A stretch of DNA of 64,000 nucleotides from positions 426,207 to 490,206 of the forward strand of contig NZ_JAQZBC010000002.1 in the NCBI RefSeq assembly GCF_029239295.1. The letters run 5' to 3'. The translations under genes and the position numbers were made by a program. The DNA is from Sphingomonas sp. Lineage in GTDB: Bacteria; Pseudomonadota; Alphaproteobacteria; Sphingomonadales; Sphingomonadaceae. The notes under the pieces were generated by a model that had not been told where the DNA came from, did not search any database, and saw only the letters and a list, made by a program, of their open reading frames with translations. This document shows, piece after piece, positions 1-9,774 of the stretch (positions within the stretch are counted from its first letter, which is position 1; each line of letters opens with the position of its first letter).

Positions 1-3000
1 CCAGGCGAAATAGCCGCGCCAGGCGTCGCGCCCACGCTCGACATAGGCGGGCGACACGCCTTCCCCGTCGTTACCCGACTGGAGCATCGAGGATTGCCCG
101 CCCAGATCGCCGATGATCGTCGCGCCCGCCGGGATCGGATCGTTCACCACCACCCAGTTGCGCTCGGCAGAGGCATCGACCGCGATCGTCACCTTCAGCA
201 CGTCGCCGCGGGTCAGCCGGCCTGGGTTGCGCGCCTGAACCACGCTCACTTGCCGCGTCATGCGATAGCCGGCGGCGAGCGGCTTCGTCAGCGGCACCGC
301 TGCGGATACGGAGACATTGGCCCACGGCCCCGCGCCGCCCGATTGCGCCAGCCGAAGCGGCGACGGCGCGGCGGCCAGCGGGAAGGAGGCGCTGCGTGCC
401 CCGGTCCCGAGCGGCCAGCCCTTGGCGATCTGCCGCCCGGCGTAGCTCAGCGTCGTCGTCCCACCGATCGCCTCGGCCGGATACAGCGCGGCGAACTTGC
501 GCGCTGCCACCGTGCCCCATGCGTTGGCCGTGGTCGTATCCCAATGCCCACGGTTCTGGCGGAGCGCCGTGCCCACCATCATGCGCGGCGCGTCGTCCTG
601 CCACCCCGGCCGGCCTAGCGTCACCAGCGTCGCCTTGATCGCCGCCTCATCGCCCGACGACATCAGCCACCAGGCAGCGGAGGATTGGTCCGACAGGTCC
701 AGCCGCGTCCCTTCGAACACCAGCCGGGTCCGCAGCACGCGTTCGGCTTCCGCGCGCAGCGCCGGCGCGTTGGCGAGCCCCGGGATGCGCTCGATCGCGG
801 CCAGGTAATCGGCCAGCGTCGCCGTGGGCATCTCGGACATCGGCATGCCGATCTGCCCCGGCATCGCCGGGGTTGCCGCGCCGACGCGCGCCAGCGCCGC
901 CAGGGCCGCGACGCGCTGCAGCCGTACGTCGCCATAATCCTCGCGCCGCAACCGGCCGTCGATCACCGCCTTCATCGCCTCGATCATCCGCGCGCGTGCG
1001 GCATCGGGCAGCGCCAGCCCCGCCTCGCCCGTCATCGACAGGACGTACGCGGTCAGCGCTTCTGAACCGTTCAGCTGCTCGCCTGGGAAGTAGCGCAGCA
1101 GGCCATCGGACGCCTGATAGGTCGGCAGTTCACCCGCCAGCTGGCTCCATCCGGGCCCATCGCCCAGCACCACGATACGCGACAGCCGCTGTTCGAAGCA
1201 TTGATAGGGATAGGCCGCCATATAATCGCGCACGCCCTGCAGCGGCGGCGCCAGGCTGTCGTCAAGCCGGATGGTGAGATTGCCACGTCCGGGCAGCGCA
1301 CCCGCCGGCGGCGTGATCGGGATCTGCGTGTCCCCGCCGACGCGGGCAAGCGTCGCCGCCCATATCTCCACCGGTACTGCGGGCACCACATCCTGCGTCA
1401 CCGTCAGCCGGTCACTCGCGCGGCCATCGGTGGATCGCGCACTCACCTGCCAGCGCAGGCGATCATGCCCCTCCGGCGCGGTCAAATTCCACGCCACCGC
1501 CTTGGCCCCGCCGGCCGGGATCGTCACCGTCAGCGGCCGTCCGGCGGCCACGCGCGGGAAGACATCGACATTGGCCGTTACCGTCATCGGCCGGGTAGAT
1601 CCGTTGCGCAGCGTGAAGGCGGCCGAGTAAAAATCGCCGGTTCGCACCAGCGGCGGCAGGCCGGCAAAGACCGACAGGTCCTGCGCGGTACGGATGTCTG
1701 CGCTGCCGGTGCCGAACAATTGCGCGCCGTCGGTGGCGATCGCCACCAGCTTGAACGAGGACAACGCATCCGACAGCGGCACCGGAATGCGCGCGCGTCC
1801 TTGTTCGTCCAGCGCCACGCGCCCGCGCCACAGCAGCACGGGTTCGAAATTCTCGCGGTTCAACGCGGAGGCATCGCCGCCACCGCCGCCGGCTTCCACC
1901 GCCTTGCGTCCGTAATGCCGCTTCCCCACCACCTGCATCTGCGCGGTGGAGGTCAGCACCGACAGCGGCCGCTCGCCCATCATCGCGGCCAGCACGTTCC
2001 AGCTTTCGTTGGGCGCCAGTTGCAGCAGCGCCTGGTCGACCGCGGCGAAGGCGACGTTGGCCGCGCGCGCCGGCGTGCCATCGGGACGGCGCACCTGCAC
2101 GGTCACTTGAGCGGTGTCTCGCGGCGCATAGCATTCGCGATCGGGCTTCACGCCGATGCGCAGCTCATGCGCCTCCCAGCCGACCTTCACCTTGGCCATG
2201 CCCATGCGATAGGCGGGCTTGGCGAGGTCGACCAAGGCGGTCGGCGCCTGTGCCTCATCGGGCTTGCTCGACAGGCCCAGCGTGTGCGCGATGCGGTTGA
2301 TCCACGTCCACAGGCCGCTTTCCACCCGGCCGCGCACCGCCATCACCGATACGAACACGTCGGGCGCGAAGCTTCCGTCCATCGGCACCGAGACAACGGG
2401 GTCGTTGCCCGACAGATGTGTGACGAAGCTGGTCAGCACGCCCTCGCGCTCCACTGTCACCAGCGCGGTCGCTTCGCGGAACGGCATGCGCACCTGGAAC
2501 CGTGCGGTCTCGCCCGCCTTGTAGGTCTGCTGCTCGGGGACCAGGTCCATCCGGTCGCCATTGTCGCCGCCGAACCACCAATCGTCGTCCCCCGCCAGCC
2601 AGATGCTGCGCACCGCGCGCGCGACATGGCCGTCGGCATCGGTGGTCGTCGCCACGGCATAGACCTCGCCCGACACCCCCGGGTCGACGGTGCATTGCGC
2701 CAGCCCCTGCGCGTCGGTCGTCGCCGAGCAGCTGGCGTCCAGCTTCGTCGTGCGCATCTGATTGTCATAGGCGTAGAAGCCGCCGATCAATCGCCGCCGC
2801 GCGGTCAGCACCTCGCGGCGATACAGCGCCACCTTGATCTTCTGCCCCTTGATCGGCTTGCCCGCGGTATCCAGCGCGACGAAGCGAAGCCTCAGGTCAT
2901 CCTGCTTCATCAGCCAGCCGTCGGTGCGGATGCCCAGCTGCACGCCGGAGGCATAGATCGGGATGGTGCGCGACGCGGTCAGCGTCTCGCCATTGGCATC

Positions 3001-5589
3001 CTGATAATCCATCTCAACGCGCATGTCGGCCGCGCCGTCCAGCGTCTGCGGCACGTCGATGGTCTGTCGCGCAGTGCCGTCACCGTTGAGGCGAACCGGC
3101 AATGTCTGGGTCGGCGGAAGCTCGGTCCGCTCCTCCTCGCCATCGCCGTTCAGCGGTTTGACCCCCTCGGCCACCGCGCGCCCGCCAAAGGTGAAATTGT
3201 CATAGCCCTCGGGCGTCGCGCTGCGCGCGAACCATCCGACGCGCAGGTCGACCGGCAGGTTGGAGGCGCCACCCCCGGACAGATAGCCGACGTACAGGTC
3301 CAGCGGGACACTCGCCGGGCGCACCATCGCGTTCTTCGGCCCGGTGATCGTCGCGCGCATCGTCGGCAGGCGATATTCGTCCACGCGGAACGACTGGCTC
3401 GTCTCGATCGATCGATTGTCGGCGACGATCGACAGGTCGTAATCGCCCATCGGCGCGCCCTTGGGCACGGCCCAGCTGTTCTCGCCGATGCCGTTGCCGT
3501 CGATCGCCAGCGGCAGGTCGAACTGCGTATCCGATCCGCGATGCGACAGTTTCAGCGTGCCGCGCACACCGGGTGCCAGTGCAAAACCCGCGCCGACCGG
3601 GCGGCGCAGGATATGCTTCATGTTGATCGTCTCGCCCTGCCGCACCAGCGCGCGATCAAAGACGGTGTGGATGATCTCGCCGCGCGCCGAATAGCCGTAA
3701 GGCAGGTCGAAATCATACGGCCGAATGCCGTCGCCCCAATCGCTCAGCGTGAAGCTGAAATCGTGGCCGCGCCGCGCCGACACCATCAGCGCGTGGGGCG
3801 AATCCGCGGACTCGCAATTGGAATAGGTTTCCGGCTCTGGCAGTCCCGCGGGGACGAACATCCCGCCGGTGCGATCGGTCATCCCGCGCGCCAGCAGCTT
3901 GCCGGTGCAGCTGTCGGTCACTTGCACCAGCGCATTGGCCGCGGGCTTGCCGTCGGACAATTGCGTCACCCAGGCGAGGCTTCGTTCGCGGCCCCATTTG
4001 AAATGCACCGCCATGTCGGTGACCAGCGCGGCGCTGGCCACATAGCGCGTCTGATCGCGTCCCAGCAGCGCGCGGCCCAGCGTCGGGCTGGCCAGTTCGG
4101 TGACGTAGAAGCCCGGCTTGCCGAGCGGGATGCCGACGACTTCGAATTCCTTGCCCTTGCCCGGCAATGGCACCTTGATCGGCGAGCCCGCGCCCGGCGG
4201 CAGAATGGATTTCTCACCGGTGCGATTGATACGGATCGTCTCCGATCCCCGCTCGATCGTTTCGATGTTGGTTTCGTCGGCGCTCTCGACAGCGCGCAGC
4301 CATCGCGCGATCTCGCCATCGCTCCCGGCGACGCGCATGCTTTCGCCCGTTACCGCCACGCCGCGGCCCTGCAGCTCTGGCTCGACGTCGCGTACCGTCA
4401 CCGGCAATACCCCGCCCTGCTTGGCCTCAAGGATGCCGAACGTCGCGGCGAACTTCACCAGCGGCGGCGCCACGTCGAAGCGGACGTCGAGCGGAAAACG
4501 CTCGGCATTGGCCAGCGCGCGGCCGCTCTCATCCTTGATCCCGGCGGGGATCTCCAGCTTGCCGGTGGTGCCCGCCGGCAGCGGCGCGGCAAAGGTTACC
4601 TCGCTGACGGTCGCGTTGCGGCGCGCCTCGTCGGAGAATTTGGGCGCGATCTGCTTGCCGTCGGCGGTGATCAGGCGGATTGCCGCTGCCAGGCTCATCG
4701 GCACCGGCGCAGTGAAGCGGACATGCGCCGGCTGCACCGGGCTGCATCCCGCCTGCGGATTGGTGCGGCTGCATTCGAAGCGGGCGGTGAACGGCCGCCG
4801 CACGCTATAGTCGAACCGTTGGTCAGCGCCGGCCAGCTTGCCGCCCGCACCGGCGATCTTGCCGCCCCACACCAGCGCCATGTCGCGCCCCGGCGGCAGT
4901 GGTCGCCGGCATTGCAGCGCCGTCACCGATGCCAGCATCTTCTGCCGCTCGGCCGCATTGTCGGGGAGCGTGTCGGGCAGCCCGGCATTTTCCAGGAAGC
5001 TGCGCACTTCCCAGCGGTCGCTGCCCAGGCCGGCCAGCACCTTGCCCGGCACATCGGCGGGCAGCACGTCGACCGCGATCTTTTCGCCGATCCCATCCAC
5101 CGCGCAATAAGCGTTGGCGGCAATCGAAGACCGCGCGGCCGGCATGTTCGCGGCGACCAGGAACACCTGATCTTCCTCGATATCGTCGCTTCGGCTGGCG
5201 GGCAGCACGGCGCGCGCGCGCGGACCGCCGGCGTCGACGGTGAAGCTCTGCTGCCCCGGCAGGGCATAGCCGCTGACGCTCTTCAGCCCCTCACGTGTCT
5301 TCAGTTCGCAACTGGTGCCGCCCGGCAGCGGGCTGGCGAATTCCCACACATAGGTCTGCTGATCGACCCAGCGCCCTTCGCCGTTGATCGAACAGGTGAC
5401 GGAAAGCGGCGTCGGCGCGCGTGGATCGCCCAGCGGCACCATCGCCTGGCTGAACCGGATCGTGAAGCGATCGATCGTCCCGCCGCTGCCGCCGGGGGTG
5501 GCCATCGTGACGCGGGGGCTGTTGTCGCCGGATACGCTGGCCGGGACGAGAAGCATGGCCAACAGCGCACAAACTACCGTCGGCTTCAT
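1..5589 (-). CDS. Alpha-2-macroglobulin family protein (3' end cut by window edge)
   Basis: At least 1863 codons in one open frame, running off the left edge without a stop. The N-terminus is a signal peptide (MKPTVVCALLAMLLVPASVSG) without an obvious lipobox, so the protein is probably periplasmic. Residues 1464-1467 (minus strand 1200-1189) read CFEQ inside YQCFEQRLSR. This fits the CxEQ thioester motif that lets alpha-2-macroglobulins trap proteases covalently; the usual bacterial form is CLEQ. Many Cys residues are present. Long MG-type beta-rich regions precede the thioester, and the complement-like C-terminal part is truncated. E. coli YfhM is about 1650 aa, so this is the longer alphaproteobacterial form. 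GAGGGGG seven bases before the ATG is a good ribosome site. The usual partner PbpC would lie beyond the left edge. The very long open frame on the opposite strand here is a GC-rich shadow. Confidence 0.9.
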   Translation of the reverse strand, partial: MKPTVVCALLAMLLVPASVSGDNSPRVTMATPGGSGGTIDRFTIRFSQAMVPLGDPRAPTPLSVTCSINGEGRWVDQQTYVWEFASPLPGGTSCELKTREGLKSVSGYALPGQQSFTVDAGGPRARAVLPASRSDDIEEDQVFLVAANMPAARSSIAANAYCAVDGIGEKIAVDVLPADVPGKVLAGLGSDRWEVRSFLENAGLPDTLPDNAAERQKMLASVTALQCRRPLPPGRDMALVWGGKIAGAGGKLAGADQRFDYSVRRPFTARFECSRTNPQAGCSPVQPAHVRFTAPVPMSLAAAIRLITADGKQIAPKFSDEARRNATVSEVTFAAPLPAGTTGKLEIPAGIKDESGRALANAERFPLDVRFDVAPPLVKFAATFGILEAKQGGVLPVTVRDVEPELQGRGVAVTGESMRVAGSDGEIARWLRAVESADETNIETIERGSETIRINRTGEKSILPPGAGSPIKVPLPGKGKEFEVVGIPLGKPGFYVTELASPTLGRALLGRDQTRYVASAALVTDMAVHFKWGRERSLAWVTQLSDGKPAANALVQVTDSCTGKLLARGMTDRTGGMFVPAGLPEPETYSNCESADSPHALMVSARRGHDFSFTLSDWGDGIRPYDFDLPYGYSARGEIIHTVFDRALVRQGETINMKHILRRPVGAGFALAPGVRGTLKLSHRGSDTQFDLPLAIDGNGIGENSWAVPKGAPMGDYDLSIVADNRSIETSQSFRVDEYRLPTMRATITGPKNAMVRPASVPLDLYVGYLSGGGASNLPVDLRVGWFARSATPEGYDNFTFGGRAVAEGVKPLNGDGEEERTELPPTQTLPVRLNGDGTARQTIDVPQTLDGAADMRVEMDYQDANGETLTASRTIPIYASGVQLGIRTDGWLMKQDDLRLRFVALDTAGKPIKGQKIKVALYRREVLTARRRLIGGFYAYDNQMRTTKLDASCSATTDAQGLAQCTVDPGVSGEVYAVATTTDADGHVARAVRSIWLAGDDDWWFGGDNGDRMDLVPEQQTYKAGETARFQVRMPFREATALVTVEREGVLTSFVTHLSGNDPVVSVPMDGSFAPDVFVSVMAVRGRVESGLWTWINRIAHTLGLSSKPDEAQAPTALVDLAKPAYRMGMAKVKVGWEAHELRIGVKPDRECYAPRDTAQVTVQVRRPDGTPARAANVAFAAVDQALLQLAPNESWNVLAAMMGERPLSVLTSTAQMQVVGKRHYGRKAVEAGGGGGDASALNRENFEPVLLWRGRVALDEQGRARIPVPLSDALSSFKLVAIATDGAQLFGTGSADIRTAQDLSVFAGLPPLVRTGDFYSAAFTLRNGSTRPMTVTANVDVFPRVAAGRPLTVTIPAGGAKAVAWNLTAPEGHDRLRWQVSARSTDGRASDRLTVTQDVVPAVPVEIWAATLARVGGDTQIPITPPAGALPGRGNLTIRLDDSLAPPLQGVRDYMAAYPYQCFEQRLSRIVVLGDGPGWSQLAGELPTYQASDGLLRYFPGEQLNGSEALTAYVLSMTGEAGLALPDAARARMIEAMKAVIDGRLRREDYGDVRLQRVAALAALARVGAATPAMPGQIGMPMSEMPTATLADYLAAIERIPGLANAPALRAEAERVLRTRLVFEGTRLDLSDQSSAAWWLMSSGDEAAIKATLVTLGRPGWQDDAPRMMVGTALRQNRGHWDTTTANAWGTVAARKFAALYPAEAIGGTTTLSYAGRQIAKGWPLGTGARSASFPLAAAPSPLRLAQSGGAGPWANVSVSAAVPLTKPLAAGYRMTRQVSVVQARNPGRLTRGDVLKVTIAVDASAERNWVVVNDPIPAGATIIGDLGGQSSMLQSGNDGEGVSPAYVERGRDAWRGYFAW

Positions 5590-5681
5590 CGCCCAACCCC
5601 CTCTTGTCCGGCGCGCACGCTAGCCCCCGCGCTGCCCAAGTCCAGTGGAATAGCGACGGGGAAGTGGCGGGCGCGCCAGGT

Positions 5682-6518
5682 TCAGGCGGTGGCGGGAATG
5701 ATCCCGGCGCCGACCAGCGCGAACACCGCCAGGCCGATCGCGATGCGGTAGATCACGAACGGCCAATAGCCGCGCGTGCTCACCAGCCGCAGGAACACGA
5801 CGATTACGCCATAGCCGACGATAAAGGCGATCAGCGTCGCCAGCGCCGTCTCGCCCGGTCCAATCGGGCCCCAATCGCCCCAGCTTTTCGCCAGCTGGTA
5901 GAAACCGGAGCCGAGCACCGCAGGAACTGCCAGCAGGAACGAATAACGCGCCGCCGCCTCACGCGTATAACCCAGCAGCAGGCCGGCACTTATCGTGCCG
6001 CCCGATCGCGACACACCGGGGATCAGCGCCATCGCCTGCGCGAAGCCCAGCAGGACGCCGTCACGCAGCGTCATCGATTCCAGCGGGCGTCGCTTCGCAC
6101 CGATGCGGTCCGCCAGGCCAAGTACCAGCGCAAACACGATCAGCATCGTTGCCGTGATGCGCAGGTCGCGCAGCACCGTTTCGATTGCATCCTTGAACAA
6201 CAGGCCCAGCAGCACGATCGGCACCGTGCCGATCAGCACCAGCCAGCCCGCGCGCGCATCGGAATCCATCGCCCGCCATGGCTTGCCCAGCGCGCCCAGC
6301 CATGCGGTGGCGATGCGCCACAGGTCGCGGCGGAAATACAGCAGCACCGCCAGTTCGGTGCCGATCTGGGTGATCGCGGTGAAGGCGGCGCCCGGGTCCG
6401 TCCCCGGGTTCATCAACGCACCGACGATGCGCAGGTGCGCGCTCGACGAAACCGGCAGGAACTCGGTCAGCCCCTGTACCAGCCCGAGGATCGCCGCTTC
6501 GATCCAGCTATTCTCCAT
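5682..6518 (-). CDS. uppP: Undecaprenyl-diphosphate phosphatase UppP/BacA
   Basis: A 278-aa integral membrane protein with both signatures of the BacA family: [13 protein letters not shown] near residues 16-28 and PGVSRSGGT in the second half. These supply the catalytic Glu, Ser, His and Arg residues. It hydrolyses undecaprenyl pyrophosphate on the periplasmic side, recycling the lipid carrier for peptidoglycan and polysaccharide synthesis, and gives bacitracin tolerance. Length matches the family (about 270 aa). It follows the upstream dedA gene after a 2-base gap, so the two are almost certainly co-transcribed. DedA-family proteins include undecaprenyl phosphate flippases, so the pair could perform successive steps of carrier recycling. 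That functional link is inference. Confidence 0.95.
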   Translation of the reverse strand: MENSWIEAAILGLVQGLTEFLPVSSSAHLRIVGALMNPGTDPGAAFTAITQIGTELAVLLYFRRDLWRIATAWLGALGKPWRAMDSDARAGWLVLIGTVPIVLLGLLFKDAIETVLRDLRITATMLIVFALVLGLADRIGAKRRPLESMTLRDGVLLGFAQAMALIPGVSRSGGTISAGLLLGYTREAAARYSFLLAVPAVLGSGFYQLAKSWGDWGPIGPGETALATLIAFIVGYGVIVVFLRLVSTRGYWPFVIYRIAIGLAVFALVGAGIIPATA

Positions 6519-6520
6519 GC

Positions 6521-7192
6521 TCAGGAGGGATCGTGCTGCACGGTGCGCGGAGTCAGCGGACGCCGTTCACGCGGCGCCATCCCGCGCCGCAGGAAACGGA
6601 CGCTCAGCGCGCTGCCGCCCAGCGTGATGACCGCGACGATTCCGGCTACGGCGAGCAGGTGCATCTCGGTGATCTGCACACCCCCGACCGATCGTGCCGC
6701 CAGGTAGCCGGGCAGCAGCAGCGCGGGCACCCACAGGATCGCGGACACGACATTGGCGATCTGGAACGTGCGTTGGCGCATGCCCAGCACCCCGGCGACC
6801 AGCGGCACGGTGGAACGCATCGGTCCCAGGAACCGGCCGAGCAGGATCGACGCCGCGCCATAACGGCGAAACACCAGCCGCGCCTTTGCCGCCGCCAGTC
6901 GATAGCGGTTGAGCGGCCAGCGCCGGAACGCGGCCGGGCCGGCCCAGCGGCCGAGCGCATAGGACACCCAGTCGCCCAGCACCGCGCCGACGATCGCCCA
7001 GATCACCACGGTTGCCGGATCAAGCAGCCCGGTCCCGATCATCCCGCCGATCGCGATCATCAATGCGGTGGCCGGGATCAGCATGCCGATGACGACCAGC
7101 GATTCACCAAAGGTCAGCAGCATCACGATCGGCCCGGCCCAGCCGGCATGATCGGCGATAAAGGAGGCAACGCGGCCAATCGCTTCATCCAA
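6521..7192 (-). CDS. DedA family membrane protein (candidate lipid-carrier flippase)
   Basis: About 223 aa with several membrane segments and the DedA-fold core: a glutamate in [17 protein letters not shown], and the F-x-x-R region ([18 protein letters not shown]). The DedA/VTT family includes undecaprenyl phosphate and phosphatidylethanolamine translocases. I prefer a TTG start at 7192 because GGAG lies eight bases upstream and the length then matches E. coli DedA (219 aa). A GTG at 7246 would add 18 residues (MPCPPPRAVAAIFPG...) but has no ribosome site. It lies 2 bases upstream of uppP in the same operon, which favours undecaprenyl phosphate as substrate (inference). Confidence 0.85.
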   Translation of the reverse strand: MDEAIGRVASFIADHAGWAGPIVMLLTFGESLVVIGMLIPATALMIAIGGMIGTGLLDPATVVIWAIVGAVLGDWVSYALGRWAGPAAFRRWPLNRYRLAAAKARLVFRRYGAASILLGRFLGPMRSTVPLVAGVLGMRQRTFQIANVVSAILWVPALLLPGYLAARSVGGVQITEMHLLAVAGIVAVITLGGSALSVRFLRRGMAPRERRPLTPRTVQHDPS

Positions 7193-7388
7193 GTCGGAAA
7201 CTCCGGGGAATATCGCCGCGACGGCGCGCGGCGGAGGGCAAGGCACAAGTCACGAGGCTGCGGCACTAGGCAGCCACAGGCGCGCTCACAATCGCAGTGC
7301 CGAAACATTGGGAATTTGCAACGATTCCGCCGCGCGATGCGGGCCAACACGGTTTAGGAACACGATGGGCCACGGCGGGAGGTGACGC

Positions 7389-8060
7389 GTGCGATTGCTG
7401 ATTGTCGAGGATGAGGCGGAAGCAGCCGCACGAATCAATGATGCCCTGACCGCCGAAGGACATTCGGTGGTCGTCGAAATCAGCGCGGAGGCGGGGCTGC
7501 GCAGCCTTCAGGCGGATGCCCCCGATCTCCTTATCGTCGATCGCATGCTGCCCGACATCGACGGCGTCTCGATGGTGATCGAGGCGCGCGGGCGGGGCTA
7601 TCTCGGCCCGGTGTTGATGCTCACCGCGCTTGGCTCGATCGAGGATCGCGTGACCGGGCTTCGCGCCGGCGCAGACGATTATCTGGTAAAACCGTTCGCC
7701 GTCGCCGAACTGATCGCGCGGGTGGAGGCGCTGCTTCGCCGAGGCATGAACCTTCAGGAAGTCGCCACCTGCGGCAGCATCCGCATCGACCGGCTTCGCC
7801 GCGACGTGTGGCGCGGCGATCAGCGCATCGTTCTCCAGCCGCGCGAATTCGCGCTCCTCGAACGGCTGGTCAGCCAGAATGGCAAGACGGTGTCGCGCAC
7901 GATGCTGCTGGAACAGGTCTGGCACCTCCATTTCGATCCGCAGACCAACATCGTCGAAACGCACATGAGCCGGCTCCGGCAGAAACTGAACGCCGGGTTC
8001 GCGGTCGATGCCGTCACGACGGTGCGCGGCGTCGGTTATCGGCTGAACCCGGATGCCTGA
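7389..8060 (+). CDS. OmpR-family response regulator
   Basis: 223 aa. An N-terminal receiver (about 1-115) has the acidic pair in VEDE, the phospho-acceptor Asp in LLIVDRMLPD and the Lys in LVKPF. A C-terminal winged-helix DNA-binding domain follows (about 125-222), with LQPREFALLERL and a final VRGVGYRL typical of OmpR/PhoB proteins. The GTG start has a strong GGGAGGTGA site. The stop overlaps the ATG of the histidine kinase at 8053 by 8 bases, so both are translated together. The sequence does not reveal the input signal. Neighbouring envelope-lipid genes hint at an envelope stimulus, but that is weak. Confidence 0.93.
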   Translation: MRLLIVEDEAEAAARINDALTAEGHSVVVEISAEAGLRSLQADAPDLLIVDRMLPDIDGVSMVIEARGRGYLGPVLMLTALGSIEDRVTGLRAGADDYLVKPFAVAELIARVEALLRRGMNLQEVATCGSIRIDRLRRDVWRGDQRIVLQPREFALLERLVSQNGKTVSRTMLLEQVWHLHFDPQTNIVETHMSRLRQKLNAGFAVDAVTTVRGVGYRLNPDA

Positions 8061-9420
8061 ACGCGCGCATACCGTCCGGCAGATCACCCTGTTCTTCACG
8101 GCCGGTTTCGCGCTCGTCACCTTGCTGCTCGGTGCCGGCGCCTATTTGCTGGGCGCCGACGTGGTCCGCGAACAGCTCGACGCGCAGATCGTCGCCGAGA
8201 CCCGCGCACTGCGCACGGTCGCCGAGGAGGGCGGCCGGCCCGCGCTCGTCGATGCGCTGCGCCGCCGCGACGATCGCGGCGTCAACAGCTTCGGTTATCT
8301 GCTGACCACGGCCGACGGCCGCACGCTCGGTGGGGAGCTCGTCACCGAGCCGCTGGCAGAGGGGTGGCACGACATCCGTTTCCGCGACCCCGATGGCGAG
8401 GGGCACCCCGCCCGCTCGCTCGTCACCCGGCTGCCGGGTGGCGAGCGGCTGACCATCGCGATGGAATCCGACCTGCCGGTGCAATTGCGCAACCGCTTGC
8501 TGTTCCTCTTCGCGCTCGGCCTGGCGCTGCTGGTCGCCATCGCCGTTGCCGCCAGCGCGCTGTTCGGGCGCACCATCATCGGGCGGCTGAACACCATCAA
8601 CCGGATCGCCACCGCGATCAGCCGCGGCCAGCTTGACGCGCGCATCCCCGTCAGCCGCCAGAATGACGAATTCGACAAGCTCGCCGCCACGCTGAACGAC
8701 ATGCTCGATCGCAACGCCGCGCACATCGTCAACCTGCGCCGCGTGTCGAGTGACGTCGCGCATGAATTGCGCACCCCGATCATGCGGCTGCGCTTGCGCA
8801 TGGAGCAATCGCTGGCCGACGCTGGCGAGGGAACGGCGGAGGCAGCCGCGATCGAACGTTCGATCGCCGATATCGATTCGATCCTGTCGCTGTTTGCGGC
8901 GCTGCTTCGGATCGCTGAGGTGGAGGCAGGTGGCCTGCGCGCCTATTTCCGCCCCGTCGCGCTGACCGCCACGGTGGAGGCGCTGGCCGAAAGCTATGCG
9001 CTGGCGGCCGAGGATGGCCGGCGCACGCTCGTCACGCGGCTGGAACCGGGGATCACCGTCAACGGTGACCGTGATCTGCTGGCCCAGATCGTCGTCAATC
9101 TGCTGGAAAATGCGCTGCGCTACACGCCGCCCGGCGCGCGCATCACGCTATCGCTGGCGGCTGGCGGCACCGCCTCGGCGCCCATGGTGGAACTGACTAT
9201 CGCCGATGACGGCCCGGGCATCCCGGCCGCCGATCGCGCCCGCGCGCTTCAGCCGTTCGAACGGATGAGCAGCGGCGGCGGGGGCCATGGCCTGGGGCTC
9301 AGCCTGGTGGCGGCGATCGTCGCCTCGCACGGCGGGACGATCGAGCTTGCCGATAATACGCCCGGCCTGCTCGTACGGATCATCCTGCCGCGCGTGCCGG
9401 CGACGCCGACCGATAGCTGA
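8053..9420 (+). CDS. Sensor histidine kinase, partner of the OmpR regulator
   Basis: 455 aa. One membrane helix sits near residues 10-35 and another near 150-175, enclosing a periplasmic loop of about 110 residues, followed by HAMP. The HisKA box is SSDVAHELRTPIMRLRLRME, with the phospho-accepting His in AHELRTP. The ATPase domain shows the N box (NLLENALRY), G1 (ADDGPGIP) and G2 (GGGHGLGLSLV). The gene overlaps the regulator by 8 bases, so this is a cognate pair. The periplasmic sensor loop is not one I recognise. A stem-loop lies just after the stop, facing csbD from the other side. Confidence 0.93.
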   Translation: MPERAHTVRQITLFFTAGFALVTLLLGAGAYLLGADVVREQLDAQIVAETRALRTVAEEGGRPALVDALRRRDDRGVNSFGYLLTTADGRTLGGELVTEPLAEGWHDIRFRDPDGEGHPARSLVTRLPGGERLTIAMESDLPVQLRNRLLFLFALGLALLVAIAVAASALFGRTIIGRLNTINRIATAISRGQLDARIPVSRQNDEFDKLAATLNDMLDRNAAHIVNLRRVSSDVAHELRTPIMRLRLRMEQSLADAGEGTAEAAAIERSIADIDSILSLFAALLRIAEVEAGGLRAYFRPVALTATVEALAESYALAAEDGRRTLVTRLEPGITVNGDRDLLAQIVVNLLENALRYTPPGARITLSLAAGGTASAPMVELTIADDGPGIPAADRARALQPFERMSSGGGGHGLGLSLVAAIVASHGGTIELADNTPGLLVRIILPRVPATPTDS

Positions 9421-9427
9421 CCGGTCC

Positions 9428-9453
9428 GCCGCGCGGGGATTTCCCGCTGCGGC
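9428..9453. terminator. Stem-loop between convergent genes
   Basis: GCCGCGCGGG pairs with CCCGCTGCGGC through ten pairs with one bulged base and a GATTT loop. It lies between the kinase stop (9420) and the csbD stop (9466), where a bidirectional terminator is expected. There is no clear T-tract on either side, so termination would be weak or of another kind. Confidence 0.4.
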
Positions 9454-9465
9454 AGACCAACAGCA

Positions 9466-9648
9466 TCAGATCTTGTCGCCCAGCGCGCCCTTGACGCTGC
9501 CCTTCACGTCCTGGCCAGTGCCCTTGAGCTGCTGGGCCTTGCCCTCGGCGGCGAGGTCGGGATTGTCGGTGGCCTTGCCCACGGCTTCCTTGACATTGCC
9601 AGCCAGCTTGTTGCCAGCAGCCGCGAGCTTGTCGGTGGCTTCACCCAT
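9466..9648 (-). CDS. CsbD family stress protein
   Basis: A 60-aa hydrophilic, helical protein (MGEATDKLAAAG...) rich in Ala, Gly, Lys and Asp, with the CsbD-type pattern of KLAGNVKEAVGKAT followed by GKAQQLKGTGQDVKGSVK. CsbD-like proteins are small general-stress proteins of unknown biochemical role. Two in-frame ATGs exist. AAGGAG lies only one base before the first (9654) but seven bases before the second (9648), so the second is the real start. It is monocistronic and convergent with the two-component system. I looked for a GGAAC-N16/17-CGTT stress promoter upstream and did not find one. Confidence 0.88.
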   Translation of the reverse strand: MGEATDKLAAAGNKLAGNVKEAVGKATDNPDLAAEGKAQQLKGTGQDVKGSVKGALGDKI

Positions 9649-9774
9649 GGTCATTCTCCTTGCGGCACCCCGTCATTAGGGTCGCTTCGGATCAATAACG
9701 CATGATAAGCTGGACGGTGCCGTAACCCGGATTGACTCGTCGCAAACATTGGCACGTTTCAACGTTGGCCGCTG

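Noticed and set aside
1201..5751. A 1516-codon open frame on the plus strand.
   Set aside because: It is antisense to the alpha-2-macroglobulin gene, very rich in Arg, His and Gln, and shows no domains. It is a GC-skew shadow.
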